Positions 27,124-35,753 of a stretch of 64,000 bases of DNA are shown here, piece by piece (the stretch's first letter is position 1; the number at the start of each line of letters is the position of its first letter). The DNA lies in contig NZ_WYDS01000001.1 in the NCBI RefSeq assembly GCF_009914765.1, positions 248,001-312,000 on the forward strand. Direction: 5' to 3'. Origin of the DNA: Halodesulfovibrio sp. MK-HDV (GTDB lineage: Bacteria; Desulfobacterota; Desulfovibrionia; Desulfovibrionales; Desulfovibrionaceae). The notes beneath the pieces were generated by a model, which worked only from the letters and a program-made list of their open reading frames with translations, did not search any database and was not told the DNA's origin. The position numbers and the translations under genes were made by a program.

Positions 27124-28038
27124 TTATTTGAAAGCTTTTTCAAAGTTAGGAACAACCTGTTTTTTACGGCTCATTACGCCGTCAAGCCATACGGATTCGT
27201 TACCAGCTACACCGAAAGCTTTTTCAACAACGGAAGCGTCATCAGAGCAGATGAGCATTTCGGAGCCTTCTTTCATGATGTCGGTGAGGAGAAGGAATAC
27301 AGAGTGACGACCGTCTGCTTTAACTTTAGCAATTTCTTCTTTCAGGCCAGCTTTAACTGCGTCAAGAAGAGAAAGGTCAACAACTTCAAGCTGGCCGATG
27401 CCAACTTTTTTGCCGTTCATGTTAAAGTCTTTGTAATCACGGAATACGAGTTCTTCCATGGTTGCGCCGTCTACTGCTGACTTAACTTTGAACATGTCCA
27501 TGCCAAGAGCAGTAGTGTCGGAAACGTTAGCCATTTTAGCAAGAGCTTCTACAGCCACTTTGTCAGCGTCGGTGCAAGTTACAGACTTGAACATTACGGT
27601 ATCGGAAAGGATAGCGCAAAGCATGCCGCCTGCAATACCTGCAGGGATTTCAAGACCGTAGTGATCGTAGAAACCTTTGATTGCAGTACAGCTACAACCT
27701 ACAGGCCATACCCACATTTCAAGAGGGTTTGAAGTGGTGATATCACCCAATTTGTGGTGATCGATTACGCCACAGATTTCAGCATCGTCGATGTCTGCAG
27801 GGAGCTGAGTTTTATCAGATGTATCTACGAGCCAAACTTTCTGACCAGCAACAGAAGTCACAACTTCTGGAGCAGCGAGACCAAATTTTTCAAGAACAAA
27901 AGCAGATTCAGGGGTAACTTCGCCCTGTGCTACTGCTTTCGCTTCGATGCCACGTTTATTAAGTGCATCCGCAACAGCGATTGCAGAAATGATAGAGTCG
28001 GTGTCCGGGTTCATATGACCTAATACGAGTACTGCCAT
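27124..28038 (-). CDS. ppaC: Manganese-dependent (family II) inorganic pyrophosphatase
   Basis: The enzyme hydrolyses pyrophosphate, which matters in sulfate reducers because sulfate activation by ATP sulfurylase releases it. The 304-residue DHH-family protein carries HMNPDTDS (His8, Asp12, Asp14), VDTSD, DHHKLGD near residue 100 and the C-terminal DHHA2-type domain with the SRKKQVVP active-site segment. I chose ATG 28038, which follows GGAGGAAAT; the longer frame to 28131 has no site. It lies downstream of the PTS genes but has its own leader of about 100 bases. Confidence 0.94.
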   Translation of the reverse strand: MAVLVLGHMNPDTDSIISAIAVADALNKRGIEAKAVAQGEVTPESAFVLEKFGLAAPEVVTSVAGQKVWLVDTSDKTQLPADIDDAEICGVIDHHKLGDITTSNPLEMWVWPVGCSCTAIKGFYDHYGLEIPAGIAGGMLCAILSDTVMFKSVTCTDADKVAVEALAKMANVSDTTALGMDMFKVKSAVDGATMEELVFRDYKDFNMNGKKVGIGQLEVVDLSLLDAVKAGLKEEIAKVKADGRHSVFLLLTDIMKEGSEMLICSDDASVVEKAFGVAGNESVWLDGVMSRKKQVVPNFEKAFK

Positions 28039-28138
28039 GGTAATTTCCTCCAGAAATTGTTGTAACGCGTTGTTCACGCTTATTTCCAAACTGAGTTTGT
28101 GACAGATAGCACAAACGAAATCCGCTGCCAAGTAGTAC

Positions 28139-28162
28139 TGTGCTACTTAGCACATTTTTTTT
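28139..28162 (+). terminator. Hairpin with T8 reading rightward, upstream of ppaC
   Basis: TGTGCT, ACTT, AGCACA followed by eight T on the plus strand. No plus-strand gene ends here: it lies in the gap between the PTS EIIC gene and ppaC, both on the minus strand. It could stop antisense transcription, or be an operator for ppaC. Confidence 0.4.
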
Positions 28163-28174
28163 ATCAGCAGAATT

Positions 28175-28890
28175 CTACAGATTGGTAATAAGCACCACGG
28201 CAAAGAGGAAAAAAAAGAAGGAATAATAAGCATGGCGGACTCTAAGTGAAAGAACACCTCCAAGTGCTGCAAAGAACCATAAGTAGCTCCAAGTAACACC
28301 AGAACATTCAATAATAGAGCCGTATACATCATATGCAATAGAGATAGTGCTAATTAGCACAAGCAGGTAGGTAAAGAAGAAAACAAAGTTCAAACCCAAG
28401 GTTTGGAGCAATGCTTTGCTAATAATTTTATGTAAAAAAAGTTGCTCGTCAACAACACTTTCTGGGTGTTTGAGTGCCAGCAATTCATTGTGATGAATAT
28501 TGTGGCGTTGTCGTAATGTTTGTTCAAGGTATGGGCAAATTAAAGCCGCAGGCATGGACAGAACCATTGGGATGACGAGCTGTGATGGGAATTCTAATGA
28601 AAAAAAGCTGGCTGCGGCCAAAGTTGCAACCAGCGAGGCGGTTCCGTTGGGCGGTATGTATGTTCCAACCGGAAAAAGGTCGAGCCAGAAGAGCTCAAAG
28701 AAAATGGCGGCTGGGAGGGCTAGTTCCCACTCCCCTGTTATGATCGCCCAAAAAAAGCCGATGGCCAAGGGGCGTTCAACAAAACCTAAATTAACATTAG
28801 TTCGTAGCAGCGCTAGGATGGCAAAAAAAAAGCGTAGCCACTAAGCCAGGGAATTGAGGAAAATTGAATAACAGGAAAAACAGCATCCAT
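28175..28890 (-). pseudogene. PTS mannose-type EIIC permease, frameshifted at an A9/T9 run
   Basis: EIIC of the mannose PTS family forms the membrane channel. An ATG at 28890, preceded by AAGGGG and two bases from the EIIB stop, opens a frame reading MDAVFPVIQFSSIPWLSGY that stops within 80 bases. The homologous continuation (ILALLRTNVNLGFVERP, then AIGFFWAIITGEWELALPAA) is in another frame and runs to 28175. The two frames meet exactly at nine A (28823-28831). One extra base in that run would give an intact protein of about 238 residues. It is a broken gene, a phase-variable or slippage-corrected gene, or a sequencing error. Confidence 0.75.
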
Positions 28891-28892
28891 TA

Positions 28893-29348
28893 CTATAGCC
28901 CCTTGATCTGTAATGGTTGGTTTGGTACGCAGCGGAAATCGAGAATAATTTCATGATTAGCAAAAAATTTAAGGCATTCTTCATCATGGTCGGAAATAGC
29001 AATGTGGTCACAGAGTTGTTTTTTCCCCGGTGCATAATGCAGGTTCCCGATATTAATTGATTCAAAAGAGAAGCCAGCGTCATGGATGCGTTTAGCATCA
29101 TCGCAATCTGCAACGATAATGAGCGTATCCTGAAGATTATTGCTCTGGGCGTAGGTCATAATTTCTGCAATGTGAATAAAATCAGCAGAAATTCGGCTAG
29201 GAATTGCGAGTGTAGCGATTTGTTGACGTAGCACATCATCCGCAAAATCATCATTTACGACGAGTAAATGTTTGGCATTAGTGTATGGAATCCAAGTTTC
29301 AATAACTTGTCCATGAATCAAGCGGTTGTCGATACGAATCCAAGCCAT
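28893..29348 (-). CDS. PTS mannose/fructose/sorbose-type EIIB component
   Basis: The 151-residue protein matches the EIIB fold of the mannose PTS family: MAWIRIDNRLIHGQV places the phosphorylatable His at position 12, followed by LLVVNDDFADD and INIGNLHYAPGKK. It would pass phosphate from EIIA to a sugar held by EIIC. It lies three bases after the EIIA gene and two before EIIC. No EIID gene is adjacent, so transport competence is uncertain and a regulatory role is possible. Confidence 0.9.
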   Translation of the reverse strand: MAWIRIDNRLIHGQVIETWIPYTNAKHLLVVNDDFADDVLRQQIATLAIPSRISADFIHIAEIMTYAQSNNLQDTLIIVADCDDAKRIHDAGFSFESINIGNLHYAPGKKQLCDHIAISDHDEECLKFFANHEIILDFRCVPNQPLQIKGL

Positions 29349-29351
29349 AAT

Positions 29352-29786
29352 TTACTCGTTAACCTTACTACGCAGGATTTCACCAGCCATAACAATGCCC
29401 TTTCCACCAGCATCTTTTGCTTCAATAGCAAGACGGTCAAGCGCCATTGTACGACACCCAAATACTTTTAACAGCATTGGAAGGTTTACGCCTGTAAGAA
29501 CTTCTAAATGTCTGGTTCCGAGTAAAGATAGACTCAAGTTTGTCGGAGTCCCACCAAACATGTCGGTCAAAATGAGTACACCGCGACCTTCGTCTACATT
29601 CTCAACCATGTTTTTAATGACTGTGACTGTTTCCGAAACATCTTTTTCGCTATCAACGCTTACAGTTTCGCAGGAAGGTTGTTTGCCCATGATAACTTCT
29701 GCCGCACTTAACAGTGCCGCACCGTAGTTGGTATGGGTGACAATAACTACACCAATATTTGTTTCTTCAGGAAATGTGGTAGACAT
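29352..29786 (-). CDS. PTS mannose-type EIIA component
   Basis: The 144-residue protein has the EIIA-Man features: GVVIVTHTNYGAALLSAAE with His18 as the likely phosphorylation site, VLILTDMFGGTPTN and the GVNLPMLLK loop. In Desulfovibrio-type genomes such proteins sit with rapZ and ptsN, as here (rapZ ends about 30 bases upstream). Substrate unknown. Confidence 0.9.
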   Translation of the reverse strand: MSTTFPEETNIGVVIVTHTNYGAALLSAAEVIMGKQPSCETVSVDSEKDVSETVTVIKNMVENVDEGRGVLILTDMFGGTPTNLSLSLLGTRHLEVLTGVNLPMLLKVFGCRTMALDRLAIEAKDAGGKGIVMAGEILRSKVNE

Positions 29787-29815
29787 GAGATTATATATAA
29801 GTGGTTAGCTTAGGC

Positions 29816-30706
29816 TTACGCCAAGTTAATATGACGATGCTCTTTGGAAACAGCAAAGTCAGATTTTTTCAAAAATTCGAAAATGGCCTCAGTTACCGCA
29901 ACAGAACGATGCCGTCCACCAGTACAGCCAAAGGCTATGGTGATGCGATACCGCCCTTCTTTTTCCATTTGCAGAAGCGTAAAGTGCAATAAGTCTTCAA
30001 GCTTTTTTAAATACGTCTGCCCCATACTGTTCTCTAAAACGTAGGCAACAACTGGGTCATCTTGTCCACTGTATTTGCGTAGTTCAAGATTATGGTATGG
30101 GTTTGGTAAAAAGCGTAAATCAAAAATCATGTCTGCTTCAGAAGGAGTACTGTGCTTGAACCCAAAGCTCATGATATGAACTTTAAGACCTTTTGCATTG
30201 TTTTCTTCTGACTGCCATCTGCGTTGCAACACACGGCGCAAGTCATGAATGGAATACTCTGATGTATCAAAAATAAAATCTGCTTCTGAACGTGCAGGTG
30301 CCATAAGAGCACGCTCATTTGTCATGGCCTGTTCAAGGCCGATACCGTTTCCTTCAAAAGGATGCGGTCGTCTTGTTTCTTTGTATCGGCGCAGGATAAT
30401 ATCTGCACGTGATTCAAGAAATATGACAGTAGGCGAATATCCGGCTGCAACTAATGTATTAATAGTCGTTGCCCATTCATTTTTGAATGAGCACTGCCGG
30501 CCATCTACTCCAAGTACAATCCCTTTATAGCTCTCAAGTCCACAGCCTGTAAGAACTTCCATGAATTGCGATGTCATAGACATCGGAAGTCCGTCAATAG
30601 TGTAGTATGCCATGTCTTCAAAGACTTTTAGCGCGCTACTTTTACCAGCTCCGGAGAGTCCAGCAATAATGATTACAGGAATAGTACGTTGAGATGAAGA
30701 AATCAT
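29816..30706 (-). CDS. rapZ: RNase adapter protein RapZ / nucleotide-binding protein YvcJ family
   Basis: The 296-residue protein has Walker A GLSGAGKSS (16-24), GVDGRQCSF, the RRPHPF segment and the C-terminal signature GCTGGRHRSVAV that binds small RNA or metabolite in RapZ. In E. coli RapZ steers RNase E to the GlmZ small RNA to control glucosamine-6-phosphate synthesis; whether that holds here is unknown. The place between ptsN and PTS EIIA is the classical rpoN neighbourhood. Confidence 0.92.
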   Translation of the reverse strand: MISSSQRTIPVIIIAGLSGAGKSSALKVFEDMAYYTIDGLPMSMTSQFMEVLTGCGLESYKGIVLGVDGRQCSFKNEWATTINTLVAAGYSPTVIFLESRADIILRRYKETRRPHPFEGNGIGLEQAMTNERALMAPARSEADFIFDTSEYSIHDLRRVLQRRWQSEENNAKGLKVHIMSFGFKHSTPSEADMIFDLRFLPNPYHNLELRKYSGQDDPVVAYVLENSMGQTYLKKLEDLLHFTLLQMEKEGRYRITIAFGCTGGRHRSVAVTEAIFEFLKKSDFAVSKEHRHINLA

Positions 30707-30718
30707 AAATTACTCATG

Positions 30719-31168
30719 TTACGCAGCAGATAAAAGGTTCCACAAAGTTTCCTGACTATCAGATTCCATAAATAATTGTTTGAAATCCTCATCTTTCAGG
30801 AGTCGCGAAATTTGGGCAAGGATGCGCAGGTGTGTACCTGCTACGTTTTCCGGAGCAAGCACCATGAAGAAAATCTTACAAGGTTTTTGATCAAGTGCAT
30901 CAAAGTCCAGCCCATCGAAGCTTCGACCGGCTACTACTACTATTTTATCGAGTGCTGGAAGTTTTCCGTGAGGAATGGCAATGCCATTACCAATACCTGT
31001 GGTTCCGAGAGCTTCTCGTTCCATAAGCACGTTAAAAACTTCTTCAGCATCAAGGGATGGGTTTTTTTCAACGACAGGAGCCAAGAGCTCCGCCAGCGCC
31101 TCTTGTTTGGTGCTGGCGGTTAGCTCTGGCAATACAAGTTCTTTTTCTAGGTATTCACCCAGTTTCAT
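30719..31168 (-). CDS. ptsN: Nitrogen-type PTS EIIA, PtsN
   Basis: The 149-residue fructose/mannitol-type EIIA domain has the phosphorylation motif GIGNGIAIPHGK (His67) and ends LLKDEDFKQLF. PtsN is a regulator that reports PTS phosphorylation state and does not transport. It lies nine bases downstream of hpf and 12 upstream of rapZ, the standard rpoN cluster order. Confidence 0.92.
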   Translation of the reverse strand: MKLGEYLEKELVLPELTASTKQEALAELLAPVVEKNPSLDAEEVFNVLMEREALGTTGIGNGIAIPHGKLPALDKIVVVAGRSFDGLDFDALDQKPCKIFFMVLAPENVAGTHLRILAQISRLLKDEDFKQLFMESDSQETLWNLLSAA

Positions 31169-31176
31169 TACTTTTC

Positions 31177-31713
31177 CTAGAAAACGGGGTCAATCAGTCC
31201 GAAATTGTTATCTTTTCGGCGGTAGATCACATTTACCCGTTCAGTTTCAGCATTTAGAAAAACAAGGAAGTCATAATCAAGTGCATCAAGCTGCATAGCG
31301 GCTTCGTCAAGATCCATCGGTTTCGGGATAAAATTATCCATACCAATGATGGTTCGTTCTGCCTCTACTGCTTCTTCTAGAGGCATGTCACCTTCTAGAA
31401 CAAACTTCTCTGCACCCTTGCGTTTCGTTTGCAGTTTTTCCGTACGACGTATGATCTGTGCTTTAAGTTTATCGCGAACAAGATCAACGGTTGCATACAT
31501 GTCTTCAGACTGTTCGGTAGCGGATAAAGTTAAGTTATCCGATACAAGTGAAATTTCGGCTTTGTGGCGGAAATTGTCAACAGAAAGTGAGACTTGCATT
31601 TCCAAGTGTTCAGGGTTCGGTAAGAATCTGCCAAGCTTGTTGAAGCGTCGTTTGGCATAAGCTTTTAGGTGATTGGAAGGCTCAAAGTTTTTGAATGTGA
31701 ATGCGATGTTCAT
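31177..31713 (-). CDS. hpf: Long-form ribosome hibernation promoting factor
   Basis: The 178-residue protein has the N-terminal S30AE domain (MNIAFTFKNFEPSNHLKAYA) and a C-terminal dimerisation domain (FIPKPMDLDEAAMQL, DYDFLVFLNAETERVNVIYRR). The long form alone makes 100S ribosome dimers in stationary phase. It lies 53 bases downstream of rpoN, as in many proteobacteria. Confidence 0.94.
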   Translation of the reverse strand: MNIAFTFKNFEPSNHLKAYAKRRFNKLGRFLPNPEHLEMQVSLSVDNFRHKAEISLVSDNLTLSATEQSEDMYATVDLVRDKLKAQIIRRTEKLQTKRKGAEKFVLEGDMPLEEAVEAERTIIGMDNFIPKPMDLDEAAMQLDALDYDFLVFLNAETERVNVIYRRKDNNFGLIDPVF

Positions 31714-31766
31714 GGTGCCTCCTAATTGGATACTTTTGAAACCCTGTGAGTCAGCTGGTTTCGCTT

Positions 31767-33194
31767 CTAGAATACCACCTTTCTCTTGGATGATGAAGGG
31801 ATATTCATTGCGGTACGGTATTTAGCTACAGTTCTTCGTGCAATGTTAACCTGCAGTTTTTCTTTCAAAATCTCACCGATTTTTTCATCGCTGAGCGGTT
31901 TTTTTGTATTTTCTTCACTAATAAGCTTTTTAATGAGTGCTTTTACGCTCTCCGATCCGACCTGACTACCATCATCAAGGCCAATTGCACTGTTGAAGAA
32001 GAACTTCAGTTCAAAAATACCGTGCGGGGTCGAAATGTACTTACTTGTGGTGATACGGCTTACCGTTGATTCGTGCATGCCAATATCATCTGCAATATCT
32101 TTAAGAATCAGCGGCTTTAACGATGTAACACCGTTAAGGAAGAATTCTCTTTGATATTTAACAATACTCTCAACTACTTTATATAAAGTTCGTTGCCGTT
32201 GGTACAGACTTTTTATCAGCCAGGAGGCAGAGCGCATCTTGTCCTGATAATAATCTTTTTCTTCAGCATTAGTAGTTTTCGGGAGTTGTTCTGTTAATTC
32301 ACTGAGTTGTAATTGTGGTAAACCATCTTCATTGAGGACGATAACGAATTCTTTTTCGTACTCATAGATGTAAACATCCGGAGAAACATACTGTGCTTCT
32401 CCTCCACCGAACCGTGCCCCCGGCATAGGGTCAAGGCTCTGGATTACATCTAGGTACTCTCTGAGATCTTCAAGGGAAATTTTGTATTTTCGAGCAAGTG
32501 GTTTGTAACGACGCTTCTCTAGGTCTTCAAGATGATTAGTAATAATATCTACAAGAATTGGGTCACGGTCGTAATTGAGAGCTTTTACCTGAACGAGCAG
32601 GCATTCCTGCGGAGTGCGAGCAGCAACTCCAATAGGGTCAAATTGTTGAATATGCTCAATAAGTTGTTCGACTGTTTCAGTATCGCTTTGAGCAATCTGT
32701 GCCAGCTCTTCTGTAGATACATGTAAGTACCCATTAGAGCTGATGCTGCCAATGATGATTTCTCCAACGCGAATTTGCTCTTCAGAGAATGGAGAAAGCA
32801 TTAATTGCCAGTACAGATGACCGTCTAACGTTGGAGCAGGAGCAAGACGAGCTTCAAATGAGCTCATTTCCTCTAGTGCTTCAGTTTCTCGCATTGAAAC
32901 CTGTTTGGTGGTACTTGAGAAATCCCCCAGATAGTCTTCCCAGTCAGCGTTAGTAGAGAGCTCTTTGTCGTAAGCTTCCTGTTCATCTTTACGCTGCTCT
33001 TTAGCAGAAGTTTTGTCTGGATTAGCGGTTTCTTCCAAGGACTCTTCCAAAAAAGGATTCTCCAGCAACTCCTGCTGAACGGTTTCAGCAAGTTCCACGC
33101 GAGAAAGCTGCAGCAGTTTAATTGCCTGCTGCAATTGCGGGGTCATTACAAGCTGCTGGGCAAGCTTTAATTGTTGGCGAAGTTCAAGAGCCAT
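31767..33194 (-). CDS. rpoN: RNA polymerase sigma-54 factor
   Basis: The 475-residue protein has the glutamine-rich region I (LRQQLKLAQQLVMTPQLQQAIKLL motif split across residues 5-28), the acidic region II, the core-binding domain, a helix-turn-helix (DIGMHESTVSRITTSKYI) and the RpoN box ARRTVAKYR at 452-460 that reads the -24 element. A terminator lies between it and lptB upstream, so it probably has its own promoter in 33195-33330. Confidence 0.96.
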   Translation of the reverse strand: MALELRQQLKLAQQLVMTPQLQQAIKLLQLSRVELAETVQQELLENPFLEESLEETANPDKTSAKEQRKDEQEAYDKELSTNADWEDYLGDFSSTTKQVSMRETEALEEMSSFEARLAPAPTLDGHLYWQLMLSPFSEEQIRVGEIIIGSISSNGYLHVSTEELAQIAQSDTETVEQLIEHIQQFDPIGVAARTPQECLLVQVKALNYDRDPILVDIITNHLEDLEKRRYKPLARKYKISLEDLREYLDVIQSLDPMPGARFGGGEAQYVSPDVYIYEYEKEFVIVLNEDGLPQLQLSELTEQLPKTTNAEEKDYYQDKMRSASWLIKSLYQRQRTLYKVVESIVKYQREFFLNGVTSLKPLILKDIADDIGMHESTVSRITTSKYISTPHGIFELKFFFNSAIGLDDGSQVGSESVKALIKKLISEENTKKPLSDEKIGEILKEKLQVNIARRTVAKYRTAMNIPSSSKRKVVF

Positions 33195-33330
33195 ATATAA
33201 GAATGTCCTATGTGGTTCGACTAGCTAAAAAGCTGAAATATAATGTACGAGTACTGCCTATCAAAAAACATTCCAAATCAGATAACTGACCTCTTTTTTG
33301 CCACATAGGAAAGTTATATGCAACCAAGAA

Positions 33331-33353
33331 AAAAGCCCGTTGGACGGGCTTTT
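33331..33353 (-). terminator. Terminator between lptB and rpoN
   Basis: AAAAGCCCGT, loop TGG, ACGGGCTTTT. It separates the kds-lpt unit from rpoN and its followers. Confidence 0.88.
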
Positions 33354-33393
33354 CTTTATTGCGAGGGTGCAAATTATATTTTTTATCAAGATA

Positions 33394-34116
33394 CTAGAGA
33401 CTAAAATCTTCTCCAAGGTAGACGCTACGCGCCTTTGGGTTCTCAACTATCTCTTGCGGCGTACCGGAAAGAATTATTTGCCCTTCATAAACAAGGTTAG
33501 CTCTATCGCAAATTTTTAATGTTTCCCTAACGTTGTGGTCGGAAATGAGTACGCCCATTCCTTTGTCACGCAGTTTACGGATGATGTCCTGAATGTCATC
33601 TACAGCGAGTGGGTCAATGCCTGCAAATGGCTCATCGAGAAGAATAAACTTAGGGTCTCTGATTAATGCGCGGGCAATTTCAAGACGGCGGCGTTCACCA
33701 CCGGAAATATGCATGGCATGGGTATCACGAATATGTGTGATACCGAATTCTTCCATCAGTTCTTCTTCACGTTTTTTCTGGTCATCACGGGAAAGTGCTG
33801 TTTGTTCCAAAATTAATTGCAAGTTCTGAGAGACTGTGAGTTTTTTGAAAACAGAACTTTCCTGAGGAAGATAGCTCAGGCCGATTCGTGCACGTTCGTG
33901 CAATGGCCAGTCTGTGACTTCCATATCATCTACACGAACCACACCGGCATTTGGTTTAACAATACCAATGAGCATGTAGAATGTTGTTGTTTTACCAGCG
34001 CCGTTAGGGCCAAGAAGTCCCACAATTTCACCCTGCTGCATTTGCAGATTGATATTGCGGACAACCTCACGCTTGCCGTAAATTTTGCAAAGTCCTTCAG
34101 CTTGGATAATAGACAT
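33394..34116 (-). CDS. lptB: LPS export system ATP-binding protein LptB
   Basis: LptB powers LPS extraction by LptFG and transfer through LptC and LptA. The 240-residue ATPase has Walker A GPNGAGKTT (36-44), signature ISGGERRRLEIARAL, Walker B PKFILLDEPFAGIDP and the H-loop DHNVRETL. Its ATG abuts the lptA stop (TAAATG). LptF and LptG are not in the window. Confidence 0.95.
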   Translation of the reverse strand: MSIIQAEGLCKIYGKREVVRNINLQMQQGEIVGLLGPNGAGKTTTFYMLIGIVKPNAGVVRVDDMEVTDWPLHERARIGLSYLPQESSVFKKLTVSQNLQLILEQTALSRDDQKKREEELMEEFGITHIRDTHAMHISGGERRRLEIARALIRDPKFILLDEPFAGIDPLAVDDIQDIIRKLRDKGMGVLISDHNVRETLKICDRANLVYEGQIILSGTPQEIVENPKARSVYLGEDFSL

Positions 34117-34644
34117 TTATTCTTTTGCCTTACCTGGTGCTGAAAAAATTGCTTCAACAGGCTGGTTGGAAGAACCGAGTACTTCACTGCGGTTTTCTTT
34201 TACCCAGAACTTGATGACGTTGCCGGCGATAGTGTTTTTACCTTCACTTAATTTTGGTGAACCAGTCATAACAAGCAGTTCATCCTTGAGAGTATAAGTT
34301 GCGACATCACAGGTGCCTCGTCTGTTCTGCTCCATTTTGATGCGAACATTACCTTCAGAGACAATTTTTTCGATTTTACCCGGATTGACGTCACCAGTTG
34401 CATCGGATTTTTCTGCGTTCTTATCACTTTGCAGATAGACGGTAACTTTATTTGCCCACATATCAGCTTCTGGGTGTTTAACAATAACATTTCCGGTAAA
34501 CACGACGGTTTGTCCGTCTGCGCTGTACGTCATTTTTTCAGAGGTGACTTTAACGTCATCTCCAGCGGGTGCTGCCATGGCGGCGGTGTTTGTGATTGTA
34601 AAGAGGCAAATAGATAACACCAGAATTCGGAACAGAGCTTTCAT
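34117..34644 (-). CDS. lptA: LPS transport periplasmic protein LptA
   Basis: The 175-residue precursor has a signal peptide (MKALFRILVLSICLFTITN, cleavage near AMA-APAG) and an OstA-like jellyroll with repeated strands (DGQTVVFTGNVIVKHPE, ADMWANKVTVYL). LptA forms the periplasmic bridge for LPS. Its ATG overlaps the lptC stop by one base (TAATG). Confidence 0.92.
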   Translation of the reverse strand: MKALFRILVLSICLFTITNTAAMAAPAGDDVKVTSEKMTYSADGQTVVFTGNVIVKHPEADMWANKVTVYLQSDKNAEKSDATGDVNPGKIEKIVSEGNVRIKMEQNRRGTCDVATYTLKDELLVMTGSPKLSEGKNTIAGNVIKFWVKENRSEVLGSSNQPVEAIFSAPGKAKE

Positions 34645-35231
34645 TATTTTTCTCCACCAGTCGCGTCGGTCAGCTGTTTAGCACGGAATTTTACAACTAC
34701 ATTACCGGTTGCTGTGATCGTATTTTCATTTAAATTCCAACTTGCATCGTCGGAAGAACCGTCAAAACCTTCACCAGTGAAGACAACATTACCTGTCATA
34801 ATGAGCAGTTTCTTTTTATCTTCAAAAGTAAGCTCACTACTTGTAATTGTGCCTTTCTGGTTGGTTACTTTCACATCACCCCATAAGCGGGCGACACCTT
34901 TTTTTTGGTTAATGGTGCCGTTTGGTGCCACAATGTGCACTTGGTCACGGTCCGGTTGAACAAAGTACATGATGTCCGGCTCAGCAAGATCAATAATGCT
35001 CTTGTCTTTCTGATACCAGCCGTTAGTCGCTTTCAGCGTCCACAGTTCTTTGCCTGCTTCACCCTGCTTCAGCTCAATACCTTTTAAAGAAAGATCAACA
35101 TTTGTTTTAGCATCATTACCAATGGCTTCACTTACCTTATCTGCAATTTCCTCTTCTACAGAGCTTTGCAGATAGAATAAGCCGCCGCCAAGTAAAGCTA
35201 ACAATGCCCCCCAAATCAACCACTTTCTCAT
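34644..35231 (-). CDS. lptC: LPS export protein LptC
   Basis: The 195-residue protein has one N-terminal membrane helix (WLIWGALLALLGGGLFYL) and a periplasmic OstA-like domain with repeated strands such as GVARLWGDVKVTNQKG and LLIMTGNVVFTGEGFDG. It joins LptBFG to LptA. The ATG directly abuts the kdsC stop (TAAATG), showing tight coupling. Confidence 0.9.
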   Translation of the reverse strand: MRKWLIWGALLALLGGGLFYLQSSVEEEIADKVSEAIGNDAKTNVDLSLKGIELKQGEAGKELWTLKATNGWYQKDKSIIDLAEPDIMYFVQPDRDQVHIVAPNGTINQKKGVARLWGDVKVTNQKGTITSSELTFEDKKKLLIMTGNVVFTGEGFDGSSDDASWNLNENTITATGNVVVKFRAKQLTDATGGEK

Positions 35232-35753
35232 TTAACCACCTATAGAGTTAACAATACCCTCAAGTTTTCCTTGAGCGTTCATAATAAAATTGAGCGCTTC
35301 GCGAACAGCACCGTGCCCGCCAGCGGTTTTGGTTTCTAACACGGCGACCTCTTTTACTTCTGGCATTGCGTTTGCCACAGCAATTGGGAGCCCTACTTTA
35401 CGCATTGGCGCTAAGTCAATCCAGTCATCGCCAACATAAGCAATTTGTTGCCACTCAAGATTGTATTTTTCTCTGATTTCTTCAATGCATACCATTTTTT
35501 TTAAATGACCGGCATAATAATCAGTAATTCCGAGATCGTTCATACGAGTCGCAACAGATTTGGCATCTAGCCCTGTGATTACTCCGATTACAAGATCGGA
35601 AGCTTGAGCGGCTTTAATACCAAGTCCATCAAGCACGTTGAACCGTTTGGTCACGTTGCCTTCATGGTCGTAGTATAGCCCACCATCGGTGAGCACGCCA
35701 TCACAATCAAGGACAATGAGTTTAATATCCTTGGCTAGGCTCTTAGCATTCAT
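35232..35753 (-). CDS. kdsC: 3-deoxy-D-manno-octulosonate 8-phosphate phosphatase
   Basis: KdsC removes phosphate from Kdo-8-P. The 173-residue HAD-family protein has the nucleophile motif [11 protein letters not shown] (Asp16, Asp18), VITG, and [12 protein letters not shown] as the late acidic motif. It has no cap domain, as is normal for KdsC tetramers. It overlaps kdsA by 11 bases. Confidence 0.94.
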   Translation of the reverse strand: MNAKSLAKDIKLIVLDCDGVLTDGGLYYDHEGNVTKRFNVLDGLGIKAAQASDLVIGVITGLDAKSVATRMNDLGITDYYAGHLKKMVCIEEIREKYNLEWQQIAYVGDDWIDLAPMRKVGLPIAVANAMPEVKEVAVLETKTAGGHGAVREALNFIMNAQGKLEGIVNSIGG

